A stretch of DNA of 64,000 nt from Tenacibaculum aquimarinum (GTDB lineage Bacteria; Bacteroidota; Bacteroidia; Flavobacteriales; Flavobacteriaceae): assembly GCF_022478115.1 (NCBI RefSeq), contig NZ_JAKGSC010000002.1, forward strand, positions 1-64,000, read 5' to 3'. Under the pieces are notes generated by a model that did not search any database, was not told where the DNA came from, and saw nothing but the letters and a program-made list of their open reading frames with translations. Position numbers and translations under genes: made by a program. The number at the start of each line of letters is the position of its first letter. Position 1 is the stretch's first letter. Of this stretch, positions 1 to 9,954 are shown in pieces.

Positions 1-1565
1 GAAGCAACGATTAACGCAAGTGGAGAGTACACCAACTTAGCAGAAGTAACAGCAAGTGATAATTTTGATCCAGATTCAACCCCAAATAATGGTGTAGATA
101 CGGACAACGATGGAAACGTAGAAAACGATCCAGATGATGAAGATGATGGAGATGGAGAATTGCCAGGTGATGATGGTGTACAACCAACTTCGGACATCAG
201 CTTAGACAAAACATCAGCCATTACAGTTGATGCAGATAATAGCACCACACCAAGTCCAGGAGACACAGTTGAATTTACCATATCGGTAAACAACAATGGC
301 CCGAACGAAGCACCAGGTGTTGTGGTAACAGATCAACTTCCAACAGGATACACGTTAACAGACACCACACCAAGTCAAGGAAGTTACGACACCAACACAG
401 GCGTTTGGACTATTGGAACGATAGCGAACCAAGCAACGGTAACCTTAGTAATCGAAGCAACGATTAACGCAAGTGGAGAGTACACCAACTTAGCAGAAGT
501 AACAGCAAGTGATAATTTTGATCCAGATTCTACTCCGGATAATGGGGTAGATACGGACAATGATGGAAACGTAGAAAACGATCCAGATGATGAAGATGAT
601 GGAGATGGAGAAGAGCCAGGCGAAGATGGAGTTCAGCCAGTATCTGATATCAGTTTAGATAAGACTTCTGAAGTAACATTAGACGCAGATAATAGTGGAA
701 CACCAACACCAAATGATACAGTTGTATTTACAATATCTGTAAACAACAACGGCCCGAATGAAGCACCAGGCGTTGTTGTAACAGATCAAATTCCAACAGG
801 ATACACGTTAACAAATAACACACCAAGTCAAGGAAGTTACGATGTAAACACAGGCGTTTGGACTATTGGAACGATAGCGAATCAAGCAACGGTAACCTTA
901 GTAATCGAAGCAACGATTAACGCAAGTGGAGAATACACCAACTTAGCAGAAGTAACTGCAAGTGATAACTTTGACCCAGATTCTACTCCGGATAATGGCG
1001 TAGATACGGACAATGATGGAAACGTAGAAAACGATCCAGATGATGAAGATGATGGAGATGGAGAAGAGCCAGGCGAAGATGGAGTTCAGCCAGTATCTGA
1101 TATCAGTTTAGATAAGACTTCTGAAGTAACATTAGACGCAGATAATAGTGGAACACCAACACCAAATGATACAGTTGTATTTACAATATCTGTAAACAAC
1201 AACGGCCCGAATGAAGCACCAGGCGTTGTTGTAACAGATCAAATTCCAACAGGATACACGTTAACAAATAACACACCAAGTCAAGGAAGTTACGATGTAA
1301 ACACAGGCGTTTGGACTATTGGAACGATAGCGAATCAAGCAACGGTAACCTTAGTAATCGAAGCAACGATTAACGCAAGTGGAGAATACACCAACTTAGC
1401 AGAAGTAACAGCGAGTGATAACTTCGACCCAGATTCAACACCAAATAATGGTGTAGATACAGACGGTGATGGAAACGTAGAAAACGATCCAGACGATGAA
1501 GATGATGGCGATGGAGAAGAGCCAGGCGAAGAAGGAGTTCAGCCAGTATCAGACATTAGTTTAAA
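1..1565 (+). repeat. Tandem 453-bp repeats inside the adhesin gene
   Basis: The same block (gaagcaacgattaacgcaag) starts at 1, 454, 907 and 1360, giving an exact 453-base (151-codon) period. By eye the copies at about 547-957 and 1000-1410 are identical or nearly so, while the units after 1565 are clearly diverged. The period is a whole number of codons, so gain or loss of a unit would keep the frame. Confidence 0.9.
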
Positions 1566-3009
1566 TAAGAAGGTAGTTTTAATTACTGATGCTGATGGTA
1601 GTGGTGGACCAACACCTTTTGATACAGTAGAGTTTGAAATAACTGTAACAAATAGCGGCCCTAATAAAGCAACAGGTATTGTGATTAAAGATGAATTACC
1701 AGCAGGTTATACAATGGTAAATTCTAACACAACAACAGGTACAGTCTATTTTGATACAGAGTGGACAATTCCTACTTTAAATATTAATGAGTCTGTAGTT
1801 TTAACTCTGTTAGCTACAATAAACCCAGACGGGCCATTCACTAATTTTGCAGAAGTTATAGCAAGTGATAATTTTGACCCAGATTCTACACCAAATAATG
1901 GAATTCTTTCTGAAGATGATCACGATTCTGCAGATCCAAAAGTAAAATTTGTATCTGATTTAAGATTAGTTATGACTACGAATAAAGAAGTTGCAGATGT
2001 TGGAGAAACTGTAGTTTATAACTTAGAGTTAACTAATGATGGACCAAATAGAAGTACAAATGTAAGAGTAAAAAGTCTTCTGCCATCTGGATTGGAATAT
2101 ATCATTCATAGAAATGGAAACTATAACTTACAAGATGGAATTTGGGAAATAGGAGATATAGAAGTTGATGAAACAAAAACATTAGAAATAGATGTTACAG
2201 TTCTAACACCTCAACTTCTAGATAATGAACACTTTGTTGAAGCTGAAGTAACACGTAGTATAAATTTTGATCCAAATAGTACACCAAATAATGGTGTTGT
2301 TACGGAAGATGATTACGATAGTTTTCAATTAAGATTACCAATAGATTTAAGGATTACCAAAACTGTTGATGATGCAAATCCTATTGTAAATCATGAAATT
2401 ATGTTTACTATATCTGTTACAAATCCTACTGTCATGGAAGCAACTGGGGTAATTGTTGAAGACTTGTTACCGGAAGGTTATATTTATGTTTCTCATACAA
2501 CAGATGTTCCTGGAAGCACTTATAATGATATGAGTGGAGAATGGAATATTGGAACAGTCCCAGGAAACACAACTGTAACATTATTATTAACTGTTCAAGT
2601 TAATGAGTTTGCAGATTACCCAAGTGGAGATTATATAAATACAACTACTATAATCGGAGTAGATCAAGAAGATTTTGTTAATGTTAATAATACTGCTACA
2701 GCAGAAACTAAACCAGTTTGTTTAACTGTTTACAATATATTTAGTCCTAATGGAGACGGAGTTAACGATTATTTTAAAATAGATTGTTTAGATAAATATC
2801 CTAATAATAAATTACAGGTATATGGTAGATGGGGACGTTTAGTGTTTAAAGCAGAAAACTATGATAATAAATGGACAGGAATATCTAATGGTGGTAGTGT
2901 TGTAGGTAGAAATAAAGGTTTACCAGATGGAACTTACATGTATATTATAGATTTAGGTGATGGTTCTCCTCTTAAAAAAGGGTGGTTAACAATAAGTAGA
3001 GGACAATAA
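1..3009 (+). CDS. Giant repetitive cell-surface adhesin, DUF11 repeats with T9SS type B sorting domain (5' end missing)
   Basis: The reading frame is open from the first base, so the gene starts before the window; an internal ATG at 160 is not its start. About 1,002 residues are visible. They comprise a partial and then three near-identical 151-residue DUF11 units, about three diverged DUF11 units (roughly 1555-2710), and a C-terminal gliding-motility/T9SS type B sorting domain (from about 2715: NIFSPNGDGVNDYF, later WGRLVFKAENYDNKWTG and a final KKGWLTISRG). Each unit ends in an Asp-rich linker (DTDNDGNVENDPDDEDDGDG) of the sort that often binds calcium. In the family such proteins are exported by T9SS and displayed at the surface. 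The PorP/SprF gene starts 11 bases downstream, as in SprB-type operons. The target bound is unknown. Confidence 0.9.
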   Translation, partial: EATINASGEYTNLAEVTASDNFDPDSTPNNGVDTDNDGNVENDPDDEDDGDGELPGDDGVQPTSDISLDKTSAITVDADNSTTPSPGDTVEFTISVNNNGPNEAPGVVVTDQLPTGYTLTDTTPSQGSYDTNTGVWTIGTIANQATVTLVIEATINASGEYTNLAEVTASDNFDPDSTPDNGVDTDNDGNVENDPDDEDDGDGEEPGEDGVQPVSDISLDKTSEVTLDADNSGTPTPNDTVVFTISVNNNGPNEAPGVVVTDQIPTGYTLTNNTPSQGSYDVNTGVWTIGTIANQATVTLVIEATINASGEYTNLAEVTASDNFDPDSTPDNGVDTDNDGNVENDPDDEDDGDGEEPGEDGVQPVSDISLDKTSEVTLDADNSGTPTPNDTVVFTISVNNNGPNEAPGVVVTDQIPTGYTLTNNTPSQGSYDVNTGVWTIGTIANQATVTLVIEATINASGEYTNLAEVTASDNFDPDSTPNNGVDTDGDGNVENDPDDEDDGDGEEPGEEGVQPVSDISLNKKVVLITDADGSGGPTPFDTVEFEITVTNSGPNKATGIVIKDELPAGYTMVNSNTTTGTVYFDTEWTIPTLNINESVVLTLLATINPDGPFTNFAEVIASDNFDPDSTPNNGILSEDDHDSADPKVKFVSDLRLVMTTNKEVADVGETVVYNLELTNDGPNRSTNVRVKSLLPSGLEYIIHRNGNYNLQDGIWEIGDIEVDETKTLEIDVTVLTPQLLDNEHFVEAEVTRSINFDPNSTPNNGVVTEDDYDSFQLRLPIDLRITKTVDDANPIVNHEIMFTISVTNPTVMEATGVIVEDLLPEGYIYVSHTTDVPGSTYNDMSGEWNIGTVPGNTTVTLLLTVQVNEFADYPSGDYINTTTIIGVDQEDFVNVNNTATAETKPVCLTVYNIFSPNGDGVNDYFKIDCLDKYPNNKLQVYGRWGRLVFKAENYDNKWTGISNGGSVVGRNKGLPDGTYMYIIDLGDGSPLKKGWLTISRGQ

Positions 3010-3020
3010 AAGAAAAAGTT

Positions 3021-3956
3021 ATGAAAACAATATCAAATATTGACATCCTAAGAATAAATGTTTCTATATTAATTTTATTATTGATATCAGTAGAAGGATT
3101 TTCACAACAAGATCCACAGTTTACACAGTATATGTATAATACAATGAGCGTGAATCCTGCCTATGCAGGATCTCGCGGTCATACAACAATAACCGCTTTG
3201 GGAAGAACTCAATGGGTTGGTTTTGATGGAGCACCAGATACTCAAACATTAAGTTATGATACACCTTTAGGCTATTCTGGAGTTGGATTAGGAATCAACT
3301 TGGTAAATGATAAATTAGGACCATCACATGAGACTTATTTAGATGCTAATATATCTTATACAATTCGTACTGGAAATGAAGGGAATTTAGCTTTAGGTCT
3401 AAAAATAGGGGGGCGTTTGTTAAATGTAGATTGGAGTAGAGGAACTTTTCAGAGTCCAGAGCCAAGATTTAATACCAATATAAACAACAAGTTTTTACCA
3501 ACATTAGGAGCTGGAGCTTATTACCACAAACCAAAGTGGTATGTAGGATTAGCGGTACCAAACTTTATAAGAACAGATCATTACGATGATAATATAGAAA
3601 GTGTAGCTGTAGAGCGTTTGCACTTTTTCTTAATAACAGGTTATGTTTTTGATTTAAATGAAAGCATTAAGTTTAAACCAGCCGCATTATTAAAAGGAGT
3701 ACAAGGTGCACCATTATCATTAGATATTTCAGCAAACTTTTTGTTTAATGAAAAGTTTAGAGCAGGATTAGCTTGGAGATGGGACGATTCAATAAGTGCA
3801 TTATTAGGCTTTCAAGTAAGTGATGGATTAAACATTGGTTATGCCTATGATTTAACAACATCAAACTACAGTAATTATAACTCAGGAACTCATGAGGTAA
3901 TGTTACGTTATGAGATATTTAGAGAAGGACCAGTTAAATCTCCAAGATTCTTTTAA
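3021..3956 (+). CDS. PorP/SprF family type IX secretion membrane protein
   Basis: 311 residues with a signal peptide (hydrophobic 12-27, then FSQQDPQFTQYMYN). The start of the mature protein, DPQFTQYMYNTMSVNPAYAGSRG, contains the family hallmark; the rest alternates beta-strands as in an outer-membrane barrel. PorP/SprF proteins assist secretion or surface attachment of one partner adhesin. This gene lies between the adhesin and an OmpA-type gene with 11- and 14-base gaps, so it is most likely the dedicated partner of the upstream DUF11 adhesin rather than the housekeeping PorP of the core T9SS machine. Confidence 0.9.
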   Translation: MKTISNIDILRINVSILILLLISVEGFSQQDPQFTQYMYNTMSVNPAYAGSRGHTTITALGRTQWVGFDGAPDTQTLSYDTPLGYSGVGLGINLVNDKLGPSHETYLDANISYTIRTGNEGNLALGLKIGGRLLNVDWSRGTFQSPEPRFNTNINNKFLPTLGAGAYYHKPKWYVGLAVPNFIRTDHYDDNIESVAVERLHFFLITGYVFDLNESIKFKPAALLKGVQGAPLSLDISANFLFNEKFRAGLAWRWDDSISALLGFQVSDGLNIGYAYDLTTSNYSNYNSGTHEVMLRYEIFREGPVKSPRFF

Positions 3957-3970
3957 AAAAAAATCAAGAT

Positions 3971-6232
3971 ATGAAAACACCAAAATTACTATTAACTCTT
4001 GCTTTACTTATTACAATCCAATCTTTTGGTCAGCGTAGATATTTAGCAAATAGATATTTTGAGGATTTTGCTTATGTAAAATCTGCTGAATTATATAAAG
4101 AATTAATACAAGATGGAGACACAACAAAAAGAGTTTTACAACGATTAGCAGATTCATATTACTTTAATTCAGAAATGGATAAAGCAGAAAAATGGTATCA
4201 AAAGTTAATTACAAATTATAAGAGTTATGTTGAGCCTGAATATTTATTTAAATATGCCAAAACTTTAAAAAGTAATGGTAAATATAAAGAATCTGATGAT
4301 GCAATGAAAGCCTTTAAAAAGTTGCAGCCAGAGGATACTAGATATGAGAATTTAGAATTAACTCCAAACTATGTAAATGTTTATTCAGATACAGTGTATC
4401 AGAAAAAAAAGAAAGAAGTTATTAATGTACATAATGTAGCCTTAAATACAAAATACTCAGACTTTGGTGGATTTATATATGAAGATAATTTCTATTTCTC
4501 CTCTTCAGCTCCAAGTGAAGGAACTAATAATAGAATTTATAGATGGAATGAACAGCCATATTTAGATATTTTTATAGCTAAAAAAGAAGAGCAAACCTTA
4601 GAAGGAGGTACAGATAAAGGAAAAGTATTAGAGTTAACTGATAAGGTAGTTTTAGATGAACCTGTTCAAACAAAGTTTCATGAAGCCAATGCAATACTAA
4701 CAAAAGATGGTTTAACAATGTACTTTACCAGAGATAATTACAATGGTAAAAAACTAGGAAAGAATAAAGATAGAGAAGTATTTCTAAAAATATATAAAGC
4801 TCGTTTAATAAATGGAAAATGGGATAATATTACAGAGTTACCTTTTAATAGTAACGATTTTTCAATTGGTCATCCGGCTTTAAGTCCTAATGAAAAAGAA
4901 CTATATTTTATTTCAGATATGCCAAATGGTTATGGAAGTACAGATTTATATAAAGTTTCAATTAATGGAAATACGTATGGAGAACCAGAAAATCTAGGGA
5001 AAAATGTTAACACAGAAGGAAGAGAAATGTTTCCTTATATGAGTAAAGACAGTGTTTTGTATTTTTCTTCTGATGGACATTTAGGTTTAGGAGCTTTAGA
5101 TATATTCGAAACAAAGCTTACAAAAGATAAAGGTTTTAGTGAAGTAAAAAATATACACGCGCCATTTAATAGTAAAATGGATGATTTTGGTTTTACTACC
5201 AATAAAGAAAAAAATAAAGGTTTTTTCTCTTCCAATAGAAAAGGAGGGAAAGGAGATGATGATATTTATAGTTTTATAGTAGCAAGTTGTACACAAAATA
5301 TAACCGGTGTTATAACAAATCTAAAAACGGGTGATCCAATCTCGGGAGCATTGGTTGAAATGATTGATACTAACGGGAAAAAAGTAGATCAATTTATTAC
5401 TAAAGAAAACGGAAAGTACAAATTTTTAGAAGCAGATTGTGGAGAAAGTTACACTGTTAAAGCATCAAAAGAAACCTTTGCACCCAATCAAAAAACAAAT
5501 CGAACTTCAGGAAAAGATGGAGCAGAAAATACTTTAAATATACCACTTAAATCATTGTTATGTAGCCAAAGTATTTCAGGTACTGTTACAGAAAAAAGAA
5601 CTGGAGAAATAATAGCTGGAGCAACGGTAAAACTTATTGAAAGTTCAGGAAGAATTATTGAAGAAACTACAAGTGATAGTAAAGGAAATTACATGTTTAG
5701 TAATGCACCTTGTAAAACTAGCTTAACAGTACAAGGAAGCAAAATAGATTATAGATCAGATCAAAACTCTCTTTACACAACTACAGAAGACGATAAAAGT
5801 AACGACGTAGATTTAGTGTTAACTGCTTTAATTGTAGGTAATCAAATAGTTATTAATCCAATATTTTTTGATTACGATAAGTATAACATTAGAGAAGATG
5901 CAGCTTTTGAGCTCGAAAACATTGTAACGGTAATGAATAATAATCCCAAAATGGTTATTAAAATTGAAGCGCATACAGACAGTCGCGGAAAAAAAGCATA
6001 CAACAGATTATTATCTGACCGAAGAGCAAAGTCTACAGGAAGCTATATTATTTCTAGAGGTATAAGTGCTAGCAGAATTGAAAGTGCAATAGGTTTTGGA
6101 GAAGATCAATTATTAAATAAATGTTCAGACGGAGTTAGATGTTCTAAGGAAGAACATCAAGAAAATAGACGATCTTATTTCTATATAGTAAGTGGAGGAA
6201 AAAATATAGATGTAAAAAACCAAAAAAAATAA
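3971..6232 (+). CDS. OmpA family protein with TPR-like, PD40 and carboxypeptidase-regulatory-like domains
   Basis: 753 residues. In order: signal peptide (ends near QSFGQ), TPR-like helices (about 25-130), beta-propeller PD40-type repeats (about 160-430, for example FHEANAILTKDGLTMYFTR and GHPALSPNEKELYFISD), two carboxypeptidase-regulatory-like beta domains (about 440-525 and 530-615), and an OmpA peptidoglycan-binding domain (about 623-745, with KIEAHTDSRG and LSDRRAKS). This architecture matches PorE-like anchoring proteins found after PorP/SprF genes. The likely role is to tie the adhesin/SprF assembly in the outer membrane to peptidoglycan. It ends the operon; a terminator-like hairpin follows about 80 bases downstream. 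Confidence 0.88.
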   Translation: MKTPKLLLTLALLITIQSFGQRRYLANRYFEDFAYVKSAELYKELIQDGDTTKRVLQRLADSYYFNSEMDKAEKWYQKLITNYKSYVEPEYLFKYAKTLKSNGKYKESDDAMKAFKKLQPEDTRYENLELTPNYVNVYSDTVYQKKKKEVINVHNVALNTKYSDFGGFIYEDNFYFSSSAPSEGTNNRIYRWNEQPYLDIFIAKKEEQTLEGGTDKGKVLELTDKVVLDEPVQTKFHEANAILTKDGLTMYFTRDNYNGKKLGKNKDREVFLKIYKARLINGKWDNITELPFNSNDFSIGHPALSPNEKELYFISDMPNGYGSTDLYKVSINGNTYGEPENLGKNVNTEGREMFPYMSKDSVLYFSSDGHLGLGALDIFETKLTKDKGFSEVKNIHAPFNSKMDDFGFTTNKEKNKGFFSSNRKGGKGDDDIYSFIVASCTQNITGVITNLKTGDPISGALVEMIDTNGKKVDQFITKENGKYKFLEADCGESYTVKASKETFAPNQKTNRTSGKDGAENTLNIPLKSLLCSQSISGTVTEKRTGEIIAGATVKLIESSGRIIEETTSDSKGNYMFSNAPCKTSLTVQGSKIDYRSDQNSLYTTTEDDKSNDVDLVLTALIVGNQIVINPIFFDYDKYNIREDAAFELENIVTVMNNNPKMVIKIEAHTDSRGKKAYNRLLSDRRAKSTGSYIISRGISASRIESAIGFGEDQLLNKCSDGVRCSKEEHQENRRSYFYIVSGGKNIDVKNQKK

Positions 6233-6593
6233 AATCATAAAGCAAGGTATTTTCCCTCATTTAATTTCCTTAATTAGTTCCCAGCCCTCTAATACCTATA
6301 CTTTATGTCAATAAACTTCAGCCAATTAGGCTGAAGTTTCTGTTTGTACTATTTTGTAAACTATAGTAAAATAAAATATGTTTTAAATTTTATTTATATA
6401 TTTACACTCAGTAAAAGAAATTCCCTACACATTTTAAATGCTATTTCTTAGCTTTTTTCTATAAAATAAAAAAAACTCTTCATTTACACCCCATTTATGT
6501 GACTTTAAAGGCATAGTTGTGTCTAAAAGTTAGTTATTAAATCTAATTCCAAAAAATGGCATAAGATTTGTAATTTTTTTTAAAAAAATAATA
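6233..6593. other. Intergenic stretch with terminator and AT-rich leader
   Basis: 361 bases without a gene. It holds the hairpin at 6313-6339 and then AT-rich sequence. I see no ORF above about 30 codons and no convincing TTG/TAnnTTTG promoter, although the next gene must start transcription somewhere here. Confidence 0.6.
6313..6345 (+). terminator. Terminator after the adhesin operon
   Basis: Perfect 11-bp stem AAACTTCAGCC / GGCTGAAGTTT with a 5-base loop (aatta), followed by a weakly T-rich tail (ctgtttgtactattttg). The T-run is interrupted, so efficiency is uncertain. Confidence 0.7.
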
Positions 6594-7115
6594 ATGAAAA
6601 GAGTAATAAAATATATAAGTATTATATCTATAATTTTAGTTAATCTATCTTTAACTAAAACTAACAAGGTTTTTCCTAAAAGTAATACTTTAAACAACTG
6701 TACAGCTATTTTAGAGGTAGAGAAGAATAGAAATTCTAAATCAATTTTTAAAAGTGATTTAAAATATAAGTTAATACTTACTAATACTTCTAATAAAAAA
6801 ACTAGCTATAAAGTAGAAATGGAAAATACAAAGGAGGAATTAAAAAACTTAAAAAGCCGTTTTTCTAAATCTAAAAAAACAATTAAAACTTCTAGTTTAA
6901 AAGCTATAACTTTAAATAGTAAGAATAAATCAATTAATGAAATTGTTTTAAATCCTGGAGAAAAATACACTTTTAATGTGTTATTAAGTAAAATTGATAC
7001 TAAGAGTTTTAATACTTGGAATTTAACAAAAGTAAAAGTTTATTCTCTAGAATGTAAAGAAATTATTGCTTCTACTATTCTTAAAACGTTTATACCTAAT
7101 CCAGAATTAAGGTAA
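6594..7115 (+). CDS. Hypothetical exported protein
   Basis: 173 residues, unrecognised. The N-terminus (MKRVIKYISIISIILVNLSL) looks like a signal peptide or membrane anchor. The rest is Lys/Ser/Asn-rich and reads as one beta-rich domain (KYKLILTNTSNKKTSYKVE, then NEIVLNPGEKYTFNVLL), similar in feel to Ig-like or DUF11-like folds in which a protein is compared with 'tolerated' asparagine-rich strands. There are two Cys (near residues 36 and 153). It lies 21 bases before the VWA gene and probably shares its transcript, so a role at the cell surface is a reasonable guess only. Confidence 0.65.
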   Translation: MKRVIKYISIISIILVNLSLTKTNKVFPKSNTLNNCTAILEVEKNRNSKSIFKSDLKYKLILTNTSNKKTSYKVEMENTKEELKNLKSRFSKSKKTIKTSSLKAITLNSKNKSINEIVLNPGEKYTFNVLLSKIDTKSFNTWNLTKVKVYSLECKEIIASTILKTFIPNPELR

Positions 7116-7136
7116 TCTGCATTAAAAGACTTTATT

Positions 7137-9386
7137 ATGAAAAAGAAATTTTTTTTTAACCTGAAGGCGTGCCTTATAATTGCCTTTGTTTTTTTTACTC
7201 AATTAACTATTAGTCAGGAAATTGTAATTGAAAAAGAAATTATAGAAAACACTATAAATTGTAGGCAGTTTGACGTTAAATTATCTATTGAAGGTTCGCC
7301 AACCATTAAACCGCAAGAAGTTGTATTACTTATTGATAATTCAGGGAGTATGGCAGATCAAGTAACAGTTGACGGTACAACCAAAACATTATTACAGTTT
7401 GCTCAAGAAGCAGCAGTAGACTTTGTAAATAATATTTTTGATTCTTCGAATGATCCATTTGGGAAAAACAGAGTTGCTATTGTAAGTTATAATTCATTTG
7501 CAAATACAGAAATTAATTTAACTTTAGGAAGCTCTAAGCAAACTATAATTAATGAAATAAATAGTATAGTATCTGGAGGTTCAACAAATATGGAAGATGC
7601 TTTAATTAAAGCAAAAGAAGTTTTATCTCCTCCAGCACCACAGGCTACTTTTGACTGTACAACATCTAGAAGTATTATTTTATTAACCGATGGTGTTGCA
7701 AGATGGCATAATGGTTTAGGTACTAATGTTACAGGAAATGGACAATGTAATGATACAACAATTGATACTGCTTGTCAAACTAGAGCGTTTACAGCAGCTA
7801 CTGATGTAGAAAATTTTACTGTAAATGGAGATTCTTATGATCAACAAATATTTACTGTTGGTTTTACAGGAACTTTATCGAGTGCGCAACTTGCCGTATC
7901 TCAACACACTCTAAATACAATTGAAAATAGCGGTGCATTTTATACTAACAATGCAGCCGATTTAACTTCTATTTATAACACAATCTTAGGTCAATTATTA
8001 GCTGCAGCAACTGCTGTAGATGGAGAGTCACTTGTGAGTGATCAAATCCCTAATGGTTTTTCAATTGTACCAAATACCTTATTAACAAGTAAAGGTTCTT
8101 ATACAGTTACAGGTCAAAAAATAGATTGGTTTATAGATAAAGTTTTAAACGAAACGGTAACTTTAGAGTACTCTATAGTTGCAACTGAAGACGAGTGTGG
8201 AATTACTGATCCAGGAACTTCAACTATGAAGTATCAAAATTCTGAATGTGAAGTTGTAGAAGAAACATTTCAAAACCCACAAGTTTGTGTTCCATGTCCA
8301 GAAGCAACTGCAAACCTAACAAGAAATGGATGTAATACAATAGACTATTCGGCTACAATTAATCAGTTAAGTTGTACACCAACAACAAATAATTATTCGT
8401 GGAAATTCTTTTTAAACGATGTGCAAATTGGAACATCAAACACAGAATCTGGCTCGTTTATTTATACTGGTTCAGACGATTTTACAGGAAATTTTAAAGC
8501 AGAGTTAGTTTATAATGGTTTATATGAGTCTAACTGTCCAGCTGAAGCAGCAAGTGATGAGAAAACTCTTGTGTTACCAGCATTATTATCTATTTCTGAA
8601 ACCATAACTGAAGCAAGTTGTTCAGGAACTAATGATGGAGAAATTAATATATCTGTTTCAGGAGGTGAAGGTGCTTACACTTATTCTTGGAGCGATGGAC
8701 CAAATACAGAAGACAGAACAGGCTTAGTTGATGGGGACTATACAGTTACTATTTCTGACGAAAATGACTGTGAGGTTCAAAAAACGATAACAGTTACTGC
8801 TAAAGATATTTTAGCTCCAACTAAACCTATACTTTCTGACGAATCTTTTAACTGTAGTGCAACGCCAACAGCACCTACAACAAATGATGTCTGTGAAGGA
8901 ATAATCACAGGAACAACAACTACTGTTTTTCCAATTACAACAAAAGGAACAACAGTTGTTACCTGGACATTTACAGATTCTAGCGGAAACAGTACTTCGG
9001 CAACACAAAATATTAGTGTTTCCTGTATTGCAGATCTAAGTTTAAATATAAGTGTTAATAATGCGTTACCAAAAGTTGGAGAAACAATATTTTATACTTT
9101 AAAACTTAAAAATGATGGGCCAGTTGATGCAAACGGAATAGAAGTTTTAAATGCACTTCCTAATGGATTAACATATAATGGAACAGGATCTACAATTCCA
9201 ACAGGTACAACTTTTAATAATACTTCAGGTATTTGGGATTTAAAGAATATTACAGTTGCAAATGGTGATATTGTTGAACTAATTTTGGCAGTTACTGTTA
9301 ATGGATCAGGAACATTCTCTAATAATGCAGAAATAATATTAGATAACGAAGACGATAATGATTCTACCCCAAACAATAAAATTTAA
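7137..9386 (+). CDS. Surface protein with VWA, SprB-repeat, HYR-like and DUF11 domains, no sorting domain
   Basis: 749 residues. Signal peptide (FVFFTQLTISQ), then a von Willebrand A domain (about 60-290) with the metal-binding DNSGS motif in VVLLIDNSGSM and the LLTDGVARW strand. Next come a Cys-containing middle part, a SprB repeat (about 484-556, CSGTNDGEINISVSGGEG, YSWSDG), an HYR-like module (about 558-632, TFTDSSGNSTSATQNISVSC) and one DUF11 domain (633-749). The protein stops at DDNDSTPNNKI, just where related proteins continue into another repeat or a T9SS C-terminal domain, so no sorting signal is visible. It could be truncated, or be part of a complex with the proteins encoded beside it. 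Adhesion is the likely role. Confidence 0.85.
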   Translation: MKKKFFFNLKACLIIAFVFFTQLTISQEIVIEKEIIENTINCRQFDVKLSIEGSPTIKPQEVVLLIDNSGSMADQVTVDGTTKTLLQFAQEAAVDFVNNIFDSSNDPFGKNRVAIVSYNSFANTEINLTLGSSKQTIINEINSIVSGGSTNMEDALIKAKEVLSPPAPQATFDCTTSRSIILLTDGVARWHNGLGTNVTGNGQCNDTTIDTACQTRAFTAATDVENFTVNGDSYDQQIFTVGFTGTLSSAQLAVSQHTLNTIENSGAFYTNNAADLTSIYNTILGQLLAAATAVDGESLVSDQIPNGFSIVPNTLLTSKGSYTVTGQKIDWFIDKVLNETVTLEYSIVATEDECGITDPGTSTMKYQNSECEVVEETFQNPQVCVPCPEATANLTRNGCNTIDYSATINQLSCTPTTNNYSWKFFLNDVQIGTSNTESGSFIYTGSDDFTGNFKAELVYNGLYESNCPAEAASDEKTLVLPALLSISETITEASCSGTNDGEINISVSGGEGAYTYSWSDGPNTEDRTGLVDGDYTVTISDENDCEVQKTITVTAKDILAPTKPILSDESFNCSATPTAPTTNDVCEGIITGTTTTVFPITTKGTTVVTWTFTDSSGNSTSATQNISVSCIADLSLNISVNNALPKVGETIFYTLKLKNDGPVDANGIEVLNALPNGLTYNGTGSTIPTGTTFNNTSGIWDLKNITVANGDIVELILAVTVNGSGTFSNNAEIILDNEDDNDSTPNNKI

Positions 9387-9398
9387 AAAAAAATAAAA

Positions 9399-9935
9399 AT
9401 GAAAAATGTATTATTTATTGCAATAATGTTATTGTTTGGTTATGGAAAATTAAATGCTCAAGAAACAAGTTTTGGTATTAAGGCTGGATATCATAATTTA
9501 ATAGCAGTAGCAAGTGCAAATGGAGCTTCTGCTTCCGATGGCATATCTGGTATTTATTTAGGATTTCTTGCAGATATTTCTATTTCTGAAAAAATGAAAA
9601 TTCAACCAGAATTACAATATGCTAGAGTTTCTGAAAATGGAGGAGAAGGAAATAGTTTAATCATTCCTGTTATGTTTAAGTATTATGTTACTGATCAGCT
9701 TAACTTTCAAGCAGGTCCTGTTATGGATCTTATCTTAGATGAAAGTGAAGATGATGTTAATACTTTTGGTTTTGGTCTAGGAGCAGGTATAGGGTATGAT
9801 TTTACAGACAAAGTATTTATTACTGGAAGATATTCTTTTGGATTATCTGATAGATTAAAAGTTAATGATCCTTTATTATCTGGAGTATCAGTTAGGTTTG
9901 ATATTTTTCAAGTTGGATTAGGTTATAGATTCTAA
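9399..9935 (+). CDS. Outer-membrane beta-barrel protein (porin-like)
   Basis: 178 residues: signal peptide (FIAIMLLFGYGKLNAQ) followed by eight or so amphipathic strands with the opening SFGIKAGYHNL and a closing aromatic residue (VGLGYRF), typical of OmpX/opacity-type barrels (PF13568-like). It lies 12 bases after the VWA gene and ends the three-gene group before a strong terminator. The function is not defined; it may hold the VWA protein at the surface, which is inference from position. Confidence 0.8.
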   Translation: MKNVLFIAIMLLFGYGKLNAQETSFGIKAGYHNLIAVASANGASASDGISGIYLGFLADISISEKMKIQPELQYARVSENGGEGNSLIIPVMFKYYVTDQLNFQAGPVMDLILDESEDDVNTFGFGLGAGIGYDFTDKVFITGRYSFGLSDRLKVNDPLLSGVSVRFDIFQVGLGYRF

Positions 9936-9954
9936 AAAACTAAAAATTAATAAT

